From the NCBI RefSeq assembly GCF_024362785.1, contig NZ_CP093301.1:1860001-1924000 (forward strand): a stretch of 64,000 nt of DNA, given 5' to 3'. Below are positions 35,088 to 46,764 of the stretch, one piece after another. This DNA is from Evansella sp. LMS18 (lineage in GTDB: Bacteria > Bacillota > Bacilli > Bacillales > Salisediminibacteriaceae). The notes beneath the pieces are model-generated. The model was given only the letters and a program-made list of their open reading frames with translations. It was not told where the DNA came from and did not search any database. Made by a program: the position numbers and the translations under genes. Within the stretch, counting starts at the first letter, position 1; each line of letters opens with the position of its first letter.

Positions 35088-35882
35088 TTAAACATCAGTC
35101 AGGCCAGTGGGGCTGTATGGGTCAGTATCATATAGCTTTATTTGCCTGCCTATTTCAAACCCTTTATCCTCCAAGGTCTGCTGAACTGTCATTCTCGCAA
35201 TATCCTTCATATTATTATCCAGGCTCAAATGAGCAAGATAAACGTCAGCAGGCTCATCTGTTAAAATATCAGCCAGAGCCAGGCCTGCATCTTCGTTTGA
35301 TACATGTCCTTCGTCACCGAGTATTCTCCTTTTAACATTCCAAGGATATCTCCCCATACGGAGCATATTCATATCATGATTTGACTCGAAAACGAAAGAC
35401 TGTGCCCCCTTAGTTATACCTTTTATTCGCTCACTTACATAACCTGTATCGGTTACAATCGCAAGCTTTCGTCCATCCTTAAGGAAGGTAAAGAACATAG
35501 GCTCCGCTGCATCGTGAGATACCCCGAAAGATTCCACATCCATGTCTGCGAATGTTTTCACTACACCCGTTTCAAAATGGAATTTCTGATCTAATGGCAG
35601 TTCCCCAACATGTTTCTCCATAGCTTTCCAGGTTCGGTCGTTGGCATAAATGGGAATACTATACCTTCTGGCCATTATACCAGCCCCTTTAATATGGTCG
35701 CTATGCTCATGAGTAATCAGAATGCCATCAAGTTTTTCCGGAAAAAGGCCTGCTTTTGTAAAGCACTCTTCAAGTTTCTTCCCGCTTAAACCAGCATCTA
35801 TTAACAGACGCTGGTTATCGGTCTCCACATATATTGCATTTCCCGTACTGCCGCTCGCCAGCACACTGAAACGTAAACTCAT
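35088..35882 (-). CDS. walJ: MBL-fold hydrolase WalJ (YycJ)
   Basis: 264 residues of the metallo-beta-lactamase/exonuclease-like fold with [12 protein letters not shown] as metal motif (about residue 57), [17 protein letters not shown] and a late His in YLAHLSLDN. WalJ proteins are conserved with the WalRK system; a role in coordinating division or DNA repair has been proposed, but the activity is not settled. The gene is last of the walRKHIJ cluster and starts 16 nt after walI (GGGGTGGAATTTTA before ATG). Confidence 0.93.
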   Translation of the reverse strand: MSLRFSVLASGSTGNAIYVETDNQRLLIDAGLSGKKLEECFTKAGLFPEKLDGILITHEHSDHIKGAGIMARRYSIPIYANDRTWKAMEKHVGELPLDQKFHFETGVVKTFADMDVESFGVSHDAAEPMFFTFLKDGRKLAIVTDTGYVSERIKGITKGAQSFVFESNHDMNMLRMGRYPWNVKRRILGDEGHVSNEDAGLALADILTDEPADVYLAHLSLDNNMKDIARMTVQQTLEDKGFEIGRQIKLYDTDPYSPTGLTDV

Positions 35883-35898
35883 TAAAATTCCACCCCGG

Positions 35899-36681
35899 CT
35901 AATCTATTGGTTGTACTTCTCCTTCAATGGCACTTACATAAAAAAACTCGTCATTAACCCTGATTCTCCACATAGGGATATAGAACCTGAAATCCCCTCT
36001 TGTTTCCAGTAAGCTGTAATACCCAAGCATTGCTTCACTAATCACTGCATTATCAAGTTCAGAAATATAATTATTATCTATGAGTATCTCAATTACCTGC
36101 TGAGGGGTGAGGAGATCTTCCTCCTGCCCTTCTTCATTAAAGACCATATATGTCTGGTAATAATCCGTTATTTGTAATTCTTCATTCACCATTAGCCTCA
36201 TATGATCCGGACCATCTTCATAATGCCCTATCGGCCTGCCTTCATAGGTTTGATGGAGGCCCAGAAATCCTTCTTCAACATTGAACCTGGCAAGGTGATA
36301 TTCAGGGCCACTGTATACATACTCCTCAAGAAAATCATTTATACTTCCGCTAATGTCATTCTCCGTAAGCTGATATGGGGTTTCAAGCACTGAATGAAGC
36401 GTCCCGTTAATTAATTCTGCTGTCTGGGAAGCATATTCTTCTTCCAGAACATTTAACGGTACGCCCCTTGTTATCCCGCTTATCGGCGAGCCTCTGAGCG
36501 TTTCTTCAGCCTCTTCTATTTCGATTTCTATATTATACTCCTCCAGGAGATCCTGAAAGGTACTTTCTGTCTGGACTCCTATATCTTCAGCTGATCTAAT
36601 CTCTGCAAATTGATAACCGAGAAAGACATTTAACAACAGGAAAGTAATTATAAAGATAGTTTTAGTCCTACTCCAGTCCAC
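35899..36681 (-). CDS. walI: WalK regulator WalI (YycI)
   Basis: 260 residues, with a single N-terminal helix (about 9-26) and a large extracytoplasmic YycI domain. The family opening [24 protein letters not shown] is clear (quoted in part), and the C-terminal repeat [12 protein letters not shown] is typical. WalI and WalH form a complex with the sensor WalK and restrain its activity. The gene overlaps walH by 14 nt, consistent with coupled, balanced synthesis. Many acidic residues in the outer domain fit a salt-loving host. Confidence 0.92.
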   Translation of the reverse strand: MDWSRTKTIFIITFLLLNVFLGYQFAEIRSAEDIGVQTESTFQDLLEEYNIEIEIEEAEETLRGSPISGITRGVPLNVLEEEYASQTAELINGTLHSVLETPYQLTENDISGSINDFLEEYVYSGPEYHLARFNVEEGFLGLHQTYEGRPIGHYEDGPDHMRLMVNEELQITDYYQTYMVFNEEGQEEDLLTPQQVIEILIDNNYISELDNAVISEAMLGYYSLLETRGDFRFYIPMWRIRVNDEFFYVSAIEGEVQPID

Positions 36682-38044
36682 TTGGTTCCGCCTCCCTGTC
36701 GATCAATTCTCCAGTTCCACCGTCACGAATATTTATTTGCTGCCATGTCCCACGCTGTTTAACAAACCATGACGGTTCGAAGGAAAAGTAAGACTGACGC
36801 TGAATCATATAATGGCCAATCCTTATGTCCTCTATAAGATCAAAAACCAGTGTGTTATCTTCTTCAATATATCCCACCACTTCTTCAAATGATGGAAGGC
36901 TTATTTCCGACTGGGAAAGTTCCTCATGAAGTTCAAACAACGGACGGACATATTCGGTAATCTGGTTCCCTGTCCTGCTCATTTGAATCGTATGATACTC
37001 TTCACGGTTTGCCCCAGAACGTATTACCGGAAGACCATTAACGTGCATCCGATAAAAAACACGATCGTTATTTCCATTCTCCCGCCAGTCTTCTAATATA
37101 TATTTATCCGTCCAGCCAGAATGGCCGTTCACAAATTCGAGACTTGTTTGTACAGCTGACCGGTCGCTTTGTTCATTCTGGGCACCAGGATGATGGTAGT
37201 AATCAAGTATCTGAATTCTGTTTCTATCACTTTCACTCTGCAGTATATTAATCATTCGGTTCCCATCGGTGTACTGCTGCTCTCCATTTCCGGGGAAATA
37301 CATTTTCACATTTCTGGGATCACTGAAGAGAAGCTGTATCAGGGAGTCCGGGCTTATATCCTTCGTTTGATAAACATACCCTGTCATATTCATAGCTTCT
37401 GAAGGCACATAGTGAATCTCCGGAAACGCTTCGGAAGATGTATCAAGGAGCAGCGACTCTACAGCAGTTCTATCATTATTAAAACTGGAAAACAACTGGT
37501 TCAATTCGTTAAGAGACAATCTTGTGCCTGCCTGATAAACCTCTTCTTCCTCAAAAGAATACAGTCTGATTGAAACATCAGAGTCAGCAGATGAGGGATT
37601 TACAAAGAATAATATCCGGTCCACCGTGGATAGAGGTATTGCCGGATCCTTAAACTCCATCATTTCTAATAACCAGTCTGCCTGAATCCTCCCTGGGAAT
37701 GTAAGTTCAAGACCTTCATAGGTGTTTTCCTGCTGAGGTCTTGCTGAATTACCTGCTTTAATAAGGGTACTTACTTCAACACTTCCCAGTATTTCCATGA
37801 TATTCTCATAGTTCTCATTAAAAGGGTGAATCCAATACCTGTTCTCTTCCTCATGAATGATTATCTGGTCAGGCATAATAATATCGGAAAGGGATCGCTC
37901 TTCCCCTATTTCTTCTGTTTCAATATACTCAGACTCCCCTAAATCTGTATAAGCCGGCTCATAATTCCAGATCAGCCAGGTGAGTAATATACTGGTAAGA
38001 ATCAGTGCCCACAAAATGACCGTTTTAACATGTTCTATAATCAT
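36668..38044 (-). CDS. walH: WalK regulator WalH (YycH)
   Basis: 458 residues: one N-terminal transmembrane helix (about 7-26) and a three-domain YycH extracellular part. Family segments include SLSDIIMPDQIIIH, the central GYVYQTKDISPDSLIQLLF and the late FEPSWFVKQRGTW. It acts with WalI on WalK to adjust wall-hydrolase expression. It overlaps walK by four bases (ATGA) and walI by 14, so the five genes are one tightly packed operon. The sequence is poorly conserved between species in general, so residue-level inference is limited. Confidence 0.92.
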   Translation of the reverse strand: MIIEHVKTVILWALILTSILLTWLIWNYEPAYTDLGESEYIETEEIGEERSLSDIIMPDQIIIHEEENRYWIHPFNENYENIMEILGSVEVSTLIKAGNSARPQQENTYEGLELTFPGRIQADWLLEMMEFKDPAIPLSTVDRILFFVNPSSADSDVSIRLYSFEEEEVYQAGTRLSLNELNQLFSSFNNDRTAVESLLLDTSSEAFPEIHYVPSEAMNMTGYVYQTKDISPDSLIQLLFSDPRNVKMYFPGNGEQQYTDGNRMINILQSESDRNRIQILDYYHHPGAQNEQSDRSAVQTSLEFVNGHSGWTDKYILEDWRENGNNDRVFYRMHVNGLPVIRSGANREEYHTIQMSRTGNQITEYVRPLFELHEELSQSEISLPSFEEVVGYIEEDNTLVFDLIEDIRIGHYMIQRQSYFSFEPSWFVKQRGTWQQINIRDGGTGELIDREAEPSGLE

Positions 38045-39861
38045 TCTTCACTCACCGCCTCACTAGGAAGACTAAAGGAAAAGGTCGTTCCTTTACCCCA
38101 TTCACTGCTTACCCAGATTGAACCTCCATGAGCATGTACAATTTCCTTCGCGATGGCCAGTCCAAGCCCTGTACCCCCTAAGTTTCTGGCACGAGCCTTG
38201 TCCACTCTGTAAAACCTGTCGAATACATGCTGAAGATTCTCTTTAGGAATGCCGACACCTTCATCTTTAATACTGACAACCACCCTCTTTTTTTCTTCTT
38301 TCAGTGAACAGGTAATTGCCCCTCCTTCAGGGGAATATTTAACAGCGTTAGAGATAATATTATCCATAAGCTGAGTAAGCTTATCCCTGTCCCCATAAAC
38401 AGCAACTTCTCTGTCCGGAAGCTTCGTTTTAAAATTTATTGAAGCATTCTTTGTGGACATTTCAAATCTCTCAATAATCTGCTCAGTGAAAGACGTTAAA
38501 TCTACTGTATCCATATTCATCAGATAATCTTTATTATCCATTTTTGATAACTGGAGGAGATCGTTTACAAGACGTATCATACGTTCCGTTTCATTTTGGG
38601 TAACATTAATGAATCTCGGTGCGATTTCCGGGTCGTCTAAGGCTCCATCTGCTAAAGCCTCCAGGTAACTCTTCATTGAAGTAAGCGGTGTTCTTAACTC
38701 ATGGGAGACATTTGCGACAAAGTTCCGACGTTCTTCTTCTATCTTTTCCTGCTCCGTGACATCATGCAACACTGCAATCAAACCATTTTTATCCCCGTTC
38801 TCTCTTTCAATAACTGAGAAGTGGGCCTCCAGAATAATTTCTTCATCTTCATTATCGAAATCGAGTAATATAGGGTCACTAATTTCATACAAGTTATCCA
38901 AGGTCATAAATTTATCGAGATTAAGGATTCTAGTAATTTCTGTGTTAAGAACATCTTCCTGTTTACGCTCGAGCATTTCTTCGGCTCTTTTATTCATTAA
39001 AATAATCTTGCCGAATTTGTCAGTAGCAACTACTCCGTCTGTCATATGTGTCAGCACAGAAGAAAGCTTTCTTTTTTCCCCTTCCGTCGTTGCATTTGCC
39101 TCCTGCAGCTTGCTGGTTAAATCGTTAAATGCTACTGCCAGTTGTCCAATTTCGTCATTACCATATACCTTTACTTTCCTGGAAAAGTTCCCCTGTCCCA
39201 TGACGATTGCCTGCCTTCTCATATCAACAATCGGCCGTGTTATGGTGCGGGCGAGAAAAATTCCAAGTAAGGCTGTTAATACTAAAGCTATAGAGGTTCC
39301 TGTAAAAAGAATTTGGTTTATTTGCCGTGTCTGACCGTATATCTCTTCCATAGAAGCTTCTATATAAATAGCTCCAATGATTTCCTCACTATCTGACTCA
39401 ACTGGAACAGCCATAACTTTTGTCCTATGTCCAGTTTCGCTGTCCCTCACAATCTGTTTTTGCTCGTTTCCGAAAAGTGCTCTTTTAATCCTTACATTTG
39501 TTGTCCGCTGTCCTTCTTTATCGCTATGAAGTATTAGAGGATGAACGTAAATAACTGTATTATTTTGGTCGACTATCTGGACTTCGGTATTCTCCATCAT
39601 AAAGACATTCGAAAATAAGTCATGAAGGCGCCGGGAAAGGGCACGCTCTGCTTCTTCTTCGTCTCGCTCTAACTCTTGAGCCACATTATAGGCCAATACT
39701 TCTGCCCGATCACTCAGAGTTTCCCGGAAATTACTTACCAATTGGTCTTCCAGCTGCCTTGTAAAGTAAACTCCTATAACCTGCATTGCAATTAAAATTA
39801 AAAGCACATATATGATCACAATTTTAACATGTATCGATTGATGAAACTTAATTTTGTCCAT
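38041..39861 (-). CDS. walK: Essential cell-wall sensor histidine kinase WalK (YycG)
   Basis: 606 residues: TM1 (about 12-32), an extracellular Cache/PAS-like domain, TM2 (about 183-203), HAMP (about 205-257; ARTITRPIVDMRRQA), a PAS domain (about 265-370), HisKA with the phospho-acceptor His near residue 386 in NVSHELRTPLT, and a HATPase domain with N-box DNIISNAVKYSP, G1 DEGVGIP and G2 GTGLGLAI. It senses the state of wall synthesis or lipid II products and phosphorylates WalR. It starts 4 nt after walR; the AGGAG site lies within the end of walR. No missing domain. Confidence 0.97.
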   Translation of the reverse strand: MDKIKFHQSIHVKIVIIYVLLILIAMQVIGVYFTRQLEDQLVSNFRETLSDRAEVLAYNVAQELERDEEEAERALSRRLHDLFSNVFMMENTEVQIVDQNNTVIYVHPLILHSDKEGQRTTNVRIKRALFGNEQKQIVRDSETGHRTKVMAVPVESDSEEIIGAIYIEASMEEIYGQTRQINQILFTGTSIALVLTALLGIFLARTITRPIVDMRRQAIVMGQGNFSRKVKVYGNDEIGQLAVAFNDLTSKLQEANATTEGEKRKLSSVLTHMTDGVVATDKFGKIILMNKRAEEMLERKQEDVLNTEITRILNLDKFMTLDNLYEISDPILLDFDNEDEEIILEAHFSVIERENGDKNGLIAVLHDVTEQEKIEEERRNFVANVSHELRTPLTSMKSYLEALADGALDDPEIAPRFINVTQNETERMIRLVNDLLQLSKMDNKDYLMNMDTVDLTSFTEQIIERFEMSTKNASINFKTKLPDREVAVYGDRDKLTQLMDNIISNAVKYSPEGGAITCSLKEEKKRVVVSIKDEGVGIPKENLQHVFDRFYRVDKARARNLGGTGLGLAIAKEIVHAHGGSIWVSSEWGKGTTFSFSLPSEAVSEE

Positions 39862-39865
39862 TCAT

Positions 39866-40576
39866 TTAATTCTCCTGATCTGTGTTCCTTAAATAATATC
39901 CTACACCTCTTCTTGTAATTATCCATGCAGGATGGCTTGGATTATCTTCTACCTTTTCCCTGAGTCTGCGTACTGTTACGTCTACGGTTCTTACATCCCC
40001 GAAATAGTCATAACCCCAGACTGATTGAAGAAGGTGCTCCCTTGTCATAACTTGTCCAATATGTCTCGCTAAATAATAAATTAATTCAAACTCTCTGTGG
40101 GTAAGTTCAATAGGTTCTCCACGCTTTGTAACCAGGTAAGCATCAGGCTGAATAAGCAGCGGTCCTACTTCAATGTCTTTTTTATCCTGGTCAGCTGGTT
40201 CTTTAGCACGCTGGTTCCTCCTGAGGTTTGCCTTCACACGGGCGACTAGTTCCCTTGTACTGAATGGTTTTGTTACATAATCGTCTGCCCCGAATTCAAG
40301 CCCCAGCACTTTGTCGATTTCAGAATCTTTTGCTGTAAGCATAATAATAGGCATATCATATGTTTTTCTTACTTCACGGCATACTTCCATACCATCCATG
40401 TAAGGAAGCATTATATCAAGAAGAATTAAATCAGGAACATGCTGCTTCGTTTTTTCAACAGCCTCATTACCGTCATTGGCTACAATTACTTCAAAGCCTT
40501 CCTTTTCGAGCCCAAACTTTAAAATATCTGCAATTGGCTGTTCGTCGTCTACAACCAGTATTTTTTGTTTATCCAT
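39866..40576 (-). CDS. walR: Essential response regulator WalR (YycF)
   Basis: 236 residues, OmpR family. Receiver domain with acidic pocket DDE (residues 9-11 region, [11 protein letters not shown]) and phospho-acceptor Asp near 53 in [13 protein letters not shown], Lys near 102 in [12 protein letters not shown]. The C-terminal winged helix ends in [13 protein letters not shown] and [10 protein letters not shown]. It controls autolysins and wall homeostasis. It is first gene of the cluster and follows AGGAGTGGTATAA. Nearly every signature residue matches the Bacillus protein. Confidence 0.97.
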   Translation of the reverse strand: MDKQKILVVDDEQPIADILKFGLEKEGFEVIVANDGNEAVEKTKQHVPDLILLDIMLPYMDGMEVCREVRKTYDMPIIMLTAKDSEIDKVLGLEFGADDYVTKPFSTRELVARVKANLRRNQRAKEPADQDKKDIEVGPLLIQPDAYLVTKRGEPIELTHREFELIYYLARHIGQVMTREHLLQSVWGYDYFGDVRTVDVTVRRLREKVEDNPSHPAWIITRRGVGYYLRNTDQEN

Positions 40577-40639
40577 TTATACCACTCCTGTAGTCATTAC
40601 AGACCAGATTGTTCTGTTTCTTACCTTATATTCTACCAT

Positions 40640-40668
40640 ATTAAAAAAATCCTGCTCCATCATGTAAA
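40640..40668 (-). promoter_or_regulatory. Candidate promoter of the walRKHIJ operon
   Basis: Minus strand TTTACA (40663-40668) and TTTAAT (40640-40645) with an exact 17-nt spacer, 64 nt upstream of the walR start. Confidence 0.5.
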
Positions 40669-40721
40669 CCTTATTTAGCGTCTCATATTAAATTGCGTTG
40701 AAATGATAATGGAGAGTTTAT

Positions 40722-40750
40722 AAAAAAACCTATCCAGTGTATGGATAGGT
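40722..40750 (-). terminator. Terminator of the tRNA operon
   Basis: Minus strand ACCTATCCA pairs with TGGATAGGT and is followed by seven T, 13 nt after the 3' CCA of tRNA-Thr. Confidence 0.92.
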
Positions 40751-40762
40751 GATTTTATGTAT

Positions 40763-40838
<76 letters not shown>

Positions 40839-40853
40839 GTATTAAGTTAAAAG

Positions 40854-40929
<76 letters not shown>

Positions 40930-41002
40930 ATACATTATTTGTGATTTTATTTAGACTGCCAGGTGTTCTCTTTAAGCTTGTCTTACTGAGGGCAGACAAA
41001 AA

Positions 41003-41078
41003 TGGCGGTCCCGACGGGAATCGAACCCGCGATCTCCTGCGTGACAGGCAGGCATGTTAACCGCTACACCACGGGACC
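41003..41078 (-). tRNA. tRNA-Asp (GTC)
   Basis: 76 nt with encoded CCA and discriminator G, as expected for Asp. The acceptor stem is GGTCCCG/CGGGACC and the anticodon loop CTGTCACG contains GTC. Confidence 0.97.
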
Positions 41079-41079
41079 T

Positions 41080-41156
<77 letters not shown>

Positions 41157-41236
41157 ACGATATGAAAGTTTCGGATGATAATTACGAAAACAAGCGATAG
41201 ATGTAATTATATACTATCTATAATAATTTGTAAAGT

Positions 41237-41311
41237 TGGTGACCCGTACGGGATTCGAACCCGTGTTACCGCCGTGAAAGGGCGGTGTCTTAACCACTTG
41301 ACCAACGGGCC
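41237..41311 (-). tRNA. tRNA-Glu (TTC)
   Basis: 75 nt with encoded CCA. The acceptor stem pairs GGCCCGT with ACGGGTC, with one G-T pair. The anticodon loop CTTTCAC holds TTC. First gene of the Glu-fMet-Asp-Phe-Thr cluster. Confidence 0.97.
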
Positions 41312-41345
41312 AGTAAAACTGTTTCATTTCTTGGCGACATGTAAT

Positions 41346-41374
41346 ATCATAACATTATAATTAAATAGATACAA
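41346..41374 (-). promoter_or_regulatory. Promoter of the tRNA operon
   Basis: Minus strand TTGTAT (41369-41374) and TATGAT (41346-41351) with a 17-nt spacer, about 35 nt upstream of tRNA-Glu. One of the best sigma-A matches in the window. Confidence 0.75.
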
Positions 41375-41415
41375 TAGTTTTTTAAAAAAATCTAAAAAAG
41401 TTATTAAAAGATATT

Positions 41416-41453
41416 CAGGGAACAAAGCGATTTAAAATGCTCCGTCCCCTGAT
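41416..41453 (-). terminator. Probable terminator of purA
   Basis: Minus strand TCAGGGGACGGAGC pairs imperfectly with GCTTTGTTCCCTGA just after the purA stop. The T run is short and delayed. Confidence 0.55.
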
Positions 41454-41462
41454 TTTTGTATC

Positions 41463-42779
<1,317 letters not shown>

Positions 42780-42826
42780 TTATTTTAGTATTTAATATTA
42801 ACCAGCTAAACATGAAAACCACAGTA

Positions 42827-42855
42827 AGTTTATCAATAAAAAATGCTTAAGTCAA
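42827..42855 (-). promoter_or_regulatory. Promoter of purA
   Basis: Minus strand TTGACT (42850-42855) and TAAACT (42827-42832), 17-nt spacer, close to consensus. Confidence 0.75.
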
Positions 42856-42857
42856 TA

Positions 42858-42902
42858 AAACACGAACATTAAATTGATATTCGCCATATTTCGTTCGTGG
42901 AT
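42858..42902. promoter_or_regulatory. PurBox-like pair upstream of the purA -35
   Basis: Plus strand AAACACGAACATT (42858-42870) carries the CGAAC core of the PurR box. A second CGAAC core is found in opposite orientation (GTTCG at 42893-42897). B. subtilis PurR sites are paired inverted boxes of this kind near the -35. The first box fits well, the second only in its core. Confidence 0.55.
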
Positions 42903-42929
42903 GTTATCCCGCTATACTTGTCAGAAAAC

Positions 42930-42957
42930 AAAAAAAAGAAGCCTGTCTTACTCAGGC
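42930..42957 (-). terminator. Terminator of dnaB
   Basis: Minus strand AGCCTG pairs with CAGGCT, followed by TCTTTTTTTT. The stop codon TGA lies within the stem. Confidence 0.88.
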
Positions 42958-44316
42958 TCCCGGTGGCATATCCTGTTCGTCAAACCGCCGTTCAAGGTTA
43001 ACGAACTTATTGTATTCTTTTACAAAAGCTAACTCTACCGTCCCAACAGGACCATTACGCTGTTTAGCAATGATAATTTCGATAATATCCTTTTTCTCAC
43101 TTTCTCTGTCGTAATAGTCATCACGGTAAAGGAAGGCGACGATATCGGCGTCCTGCTCAATACTTCCTGACTCACGAATGTCGGACATCATTGGACGTTT
43201 ATCCTGGCGTGACTCTACTCCACGGGATAGCTGGGATAAGGCGATTACTGGCACTTCCAGTTCCCTCGCGAGCCCTTTTAAAGAACGTGAAATCTCGGAA
43301 ACTTCCTGCTGACGCCCTTCACTGCTTCTCGCATCACCCTGAATAAGCTGGAGATAGTCTATCATGATCATTCCCAGGCCACGCTCTTGTTTAAGCCGGC
43401 GGCACTTTGCCCGAATCTCATTAACCTTTACACCAGGCGTATCATCAATATATATACCAGCTTTTGAGAGAGATCCCATAGCCATGGTAAGCTTCTCCCA
43501 GTCCTCGTCCTCCAGCTTTCCTGTTCTCAGCCTCTGGGCATCTATATTTCCTTCAGCGCAAAGCATACGCATAACGAGCTGATCTGCCCCCATCTCAAGA
43601 CTGAAGATAGCGACATTTTCATCTGTTTTTGTCGCGACGTTTTGCGATATATTCAGCGCAAACGCTGTTTTACCAACAGATGGCCTTGCCGCAACAATAA
43701 TCAGGTCGTTCCTCTGGAATCCTGCTGTTATTCTGTCCAGTTCATTAAAACCGGTTGGTATCCCTGTAATTTCCCCTGCACTGTTTTGCAGCATTTCTAT
43801 TTTATCAAAGGCTTCAACTAAAACATCCTTGATCGGTATGAACGCACCTGAGTTTTTTTTCTGTGAAACTTCTAAAATAGTTTTTTCTGCATCATTGAGT
43901 ATAGCATCTACATCTTCATCTGCGGCATAACCGTCAGTAGCTATGTTTGTCGCGACTCGTATAAGCCTGCGAAGGAGAGACTTCTCCTCAACGATCTGAC
44001 TGTAATACCCTATATTTGCTGCTGTTGGCACTGAATTTGCCAAGTCACTTAAATAAGAAACCCCGCCCACTTCTTCCAGCCATTTCTTTGTCTGCAGCTC
44101 TGATGTCACTGTCACTAGGTCTACCGGCTCGCCTCTTTGGGATAATGTCAGCATCACTGTGAAGATTCGCTGATGGGCGGCCCGGTAAAAATCCTCCGGA
44201 GCAAGGCGTTCAGAAGCAGTGACAAGAGCCTGGTCATCAATAAATATTGCTCCGATCACCGCCTGCTCTGCCTCGATGTTCTGCGGTGGAGTACGATCAG
44301 CAAATAAATCACTCAT
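42952..44316 (-). CDS. dnaB: Replicative DNA helicase DnaB (B. subtilis DnaC)
   Basis: 454 residues. The N-terminal DnaB helical domain (AEQAVIGAIFIDDQAL) is followed by the RecA-like ATPase domain with Walker A ARPSVGKTAFALN (about residue 205), Walker B MIMIDYLQLI (about 310) and ALSQLSRGVE with the sensor residues. The hexamer unwinds DNA at the fork. It follows rplI by 25 nt on the same strand and ends in a terminator. No intein or insertion is present. Confidence 0.97.
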   Translation of the reverse strand: MSDLFADRTPPQNIEAEQAVIGAIFIDDQALVTASERLAPEDFYRAAHQRIFTVMLTLSQRGEPVDLVTVTSELQTKKWLEEVGGVSYLSDLANSVPTAANIGYYSQIVEEKSLLRRLIRVATNIATDGYAADEDVDAILNDAEKTILEVSQKKNSGAFIPIKDVLVEAFDKIEMLQNSAGEITGIPTGFNELDRITAGFQRNDLIIVAARPSVGKTAFALNISQNVATKTDENVAIFSLEMGADQLVMRMLCAEGNIDAQRLRTGKLEDEDWEKLTMAMGSLSKAGIYIDDTPGVKVNEIRAKCRRLKQERGLGMIMIDYLQLIQGDARSSEGRQQEVSEISRSLKGLARELEVPVIALSQLSRGVESRQDKRPMMSDIRESGSIEQDADIVAFLYRDDYYDRESEKKDIIEIIIAKQRNGPVGTVELAFVKEYNKFVNLERRFDEQDMPPGA

Positions 44317-44341
44317 GATCCTCTTTCCCTCTTTTCCTTAA

Positions 44342-44785
44342 TTACTCTTCAGTTACGTGCACTTTTAAAGTTCCTGTTACATTTGGATGCAGTTTTACAT
44401 TTACGTTTGTGTATCCCAGACTGCGGATTGGTTCGTCCATTTCAATCTTCCGCTTGTCGATCTTTATTTTCATCTTTTTCAGTCGTTCTGCGATTTGCTT
44501 ATTAGTAATAGCGCCAAAGAGTCTGCCGTTATCGCCGGCTTTTGCTTTCATTTCAATCGTAAGCTTTTCAAGTTCCTCTTTTAGCTTTTCAGCTTCTTCC
44601 TGTTCACGTTCAGCTTTTTTCTGTTCACTTTCCTGCTTTTTTTCAAGTGTCTTCATATTGCCCTGGTTCGCTTCAATAGCAAGGTTGTTTTTTAACAGGA
44701 AATTTCTTGCATACCCTTCAGAAACATTCTTAACATCGCCTTTTTTTCCCTGGCCTTTTACATCTTTTAAAAGGATTACTTTCAT
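44342..44785 (-). CDS. rplI: 50S ribosomal protein L9
   Basis: 147 residues. The N-terminal rRNA-binding domain has the signature [16 protein letters not shown], a long connecting helix rich in Glu/Lys/Gln follows (about 42-75) and a C-terminal globular domain ends [16 protein letters not shown]. Its start codon overlaps the gdpP stop (ATGA), so translation is coupled. The arrangement gdpP-rplI-dnaB is standard for Bacillaceae. Confidence 0.97.
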   Translation of the reverse strand: MKVILLKDVKGQGKKGDVKNVSEGYARNFLLKNNLAIEANQGNMKTLEKKQESEQKKAEREQEEAEKLKEELEKLTIEMKAKAGDNGRLFGAITNKQIAERLKKMKIKIDKRKIEMDEPIRSLGYTNVNVKLHPNVTGTLKVHVTEE

Positions 44786-46752
44786 GACGACTGATCCCCC
44801 TTAAAATAATTATCTATTTTATCTTTCAATAAATCTTCCGCTTCTTCAATAGTAATATCATCCAGCTGTGTTGCTGCATTGGTGAGATGACCTCCGCCGC
44901 CCAGCATTTCCATTATAACCTGCACATTAACTTCGCCAAGAGACCTGGCACTTATACTGATTCTTCCGTCCTTCAGCCTTGAAATGACGAAAGAAGCCAC
45001 TATATTATTCATTGTCAGGAGTGTATCGGCAGCCTGGGCGATAAGAACCTGGTTGTAAGACTCTTCTTCATTCCCTTTTGCAATTGCCATTCCTCCCGTA
45101 TATATGGAGGCTCTCTCAACAAGTTTCGACCTTTTAACATACTGGTCAAGATCTTCCTTCATTAACTTCTGTACAAGAGTAGTGTCCGCACCTTTGCTCT
45201 TGAGGTACGATGCTGCATCAAAAGTTCTTGAACCGGTTCGAATAGCAAAGCTCTTTGTATCAATGATTATTCCTGATAGTAAGGCGGTTGCTTCCAGCAC
45301 TCCAAGCTTCGGAGGAACTGGCTGATACTCAAGCAATTCAGTTACCAGTTCAGCAGTCGAAGAGGCATATGGTTCCATATAAACAAGGACAGCGTCCTGG
45401 ATAAAGTCTTCTCCCCTTCTGTGATGGTCAATGACTATAACTCTCTCTATATCTTCTAAAAGACTCGGTTCAATAACAAGCGACGGTTTATGCGTGTCTA
45501 CAACGACAAGAAGCGTGTCTTCAGTCGCTTCTTCAAGTGCTTCCTCTGGTGATATAAAATGAGCCCATAGATCTTCATGATTCTCAATCTCTTCCAGAAG
45601 TTTACTGACGCTCTGGTTTATTTCATCCGGGTCGAGGACCACATAGCCTTCCTTACCGTTTGCCTGAGCGATTTTAAGCATCCCTATCGCTGATCCTATA
45701 GAGTCCATATCAGGGTTTTTATGGCCCATCACCATAACCTTATCACTTTCAGATATAAAATCTCTCACAGCGTGGGAGATAACCCTTGCTCTGACACGGG
45801 TTCGTTTTTCTACAGCATTTGATTTTCCTCCGTAAAAACGGACTTTACCGTTAATCTGTTTAATGGCAACCTGATCTCCTCCGCGCCCGAGCGCAAGATC
45901 CAGACTGGACTGGGCAAGGTTCCCCAGCTCCCGGAGGGTGGTTTCACCGCTGCCTATACCAATGCTTAAAGTCAATGACACGCTTTCTTTGCCAGTTGCT
46001 TCCCTCACTGTGTCAAGGATAGTAAACCGGTCTTCTTCAAGCTGCTGTAAGGCCGCTTCATTAAAAACGGCAATAAAACGATCTGAAGCTGTTCTCCGAA
46101 GCAATATATCATGCTCTTTTGACCAGCGGTTTAATGTATCAGTTACATTTGTCAAGAGTTTACTCCGCAGCTGGTCATCCATCCCCTGAGTTACCTCATC
46201 GTAATTATCAAGGTAAATTAAACCAATGGCCGTTCTGTCCCTCTCAAACAAACTTTTTATTTCCTGCTCTTTTGTTACATTAAAAAAATAGAGGAGACGT
46301 TCATTAGGCTCGTGCACTACCCGGTATGTTTTATCTTTTATTGAAAATAAAAACTGATTACCTGATTCCTCCAGCTTTTCTGATAAAGAATCTCCAAGGA
46401 AATCCAGCGGCTCCCCCGCACAATCCTTTTCCTGCAGACCGGTAATATACGGGTTAGCCCATTGAATCTGTCCTTCTTCATTATAAAGGACGATGCCTAT
46501 AGGAAGGTTGGTTACCGCTTCCTCCCCCGCCTTATTTACCCTGTAGCTGAGGGTGGAGATATAGGAGGATAAATCTTCCTCGAAATGGGATTTTGCCCGT
46601 ATCATAAAGTAAAATACTACGGCTAAGCTGAAAAAGCCTAAAAGACCAATCTGCCATTGGTAATAAGTTAATATTCCGGTGAATAGCACAGCAACACTTA
46701 ACAGAGCTATAACATGATAGCCATGCCATCTTTTTAAAAGGAAATTAGGCAT
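44782..46752 (-). CDS. gdpP: c-di-AMP phosphodiesterase GdpP (YybT)
   Basis: 656 residues: two N-terminal helices (about 12-52), a PAS domain that binds heme in homologues (about 80-150), a degenerate GGDEF domain (about 170-300; no GGDEF motif) and the DHH-DHHA1 phosphodiesterase. Catalytic motifs are [35 protein letters not shown] and [10 protein letters not shown]. It hydrolyses c-di-AMP to pApA and so affects potassium and osmotic balance. It lies 12 nt after the yybS gene. Start and length match the family. Confidence 0.95.
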   Translation of the reverse strand: MPNFLLKRWHGYHVIALLSVAVLFTGILTYYQWQIGLLGFFSLAVVFYFMIRAKSHFEEDLSSYISTLSYRVNKAGEEAVTNLPIGIVLYNEEGQIQWANPYITGLQEKDCAGEPLDFLGDSLSEKLEESGNQFLFSIKDKTYRVVHEPNERLLYFFNVTKEQEIKSLFERDRTAIGLIYLDNYDEVTQGMDDQLRSKLLTNVTDTLNRWSKEHDILLRRTASDRFIAVFNEAALQQLEEDRFTILDTVREATGKESVSLTLSIGIGSGETTLRELGNLAQSSLDLALGRGGDQVAIKQINGKVRFYGGKSNAVEKRTRVRARVISHAVRDFISESDKVMVMGHKNPDMDSIGSAIGMLKIAQANGKEGYVVLDPDEINQSVSKLLEEIENHEDLWAHFISPEEALEEATEDTLLVVVDTHKPSLVIEPSLLEDIERVIVIDHHRRGEDFIQDAVLVYMEPYASSTAELVTELLEYQPVPPKLGVLEATALLSGIIIDTKSFAIRTGSRTFDAASYLKSKGADTTLVQKLMKEDLDQYVKRSKLVERASIYTGGMAIAKGNEEESYNQVLIAQAADTLLTMNNIVASFVISRLKDGRISISARSLGEVNVQVIMEMLGGGGHLTNAATQLDDITIEEAEDLLKDKIDNYFKGDQSS

Positions 46753-46764
46753 TTTTCACAACTC

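Noticed and set aside
41175-41360. Plus-strand ORF across the tRNA cluster
   Set aside because: It is formed by the antisense of tRNA-Glu and its flank; the tRNA explains the sequence.
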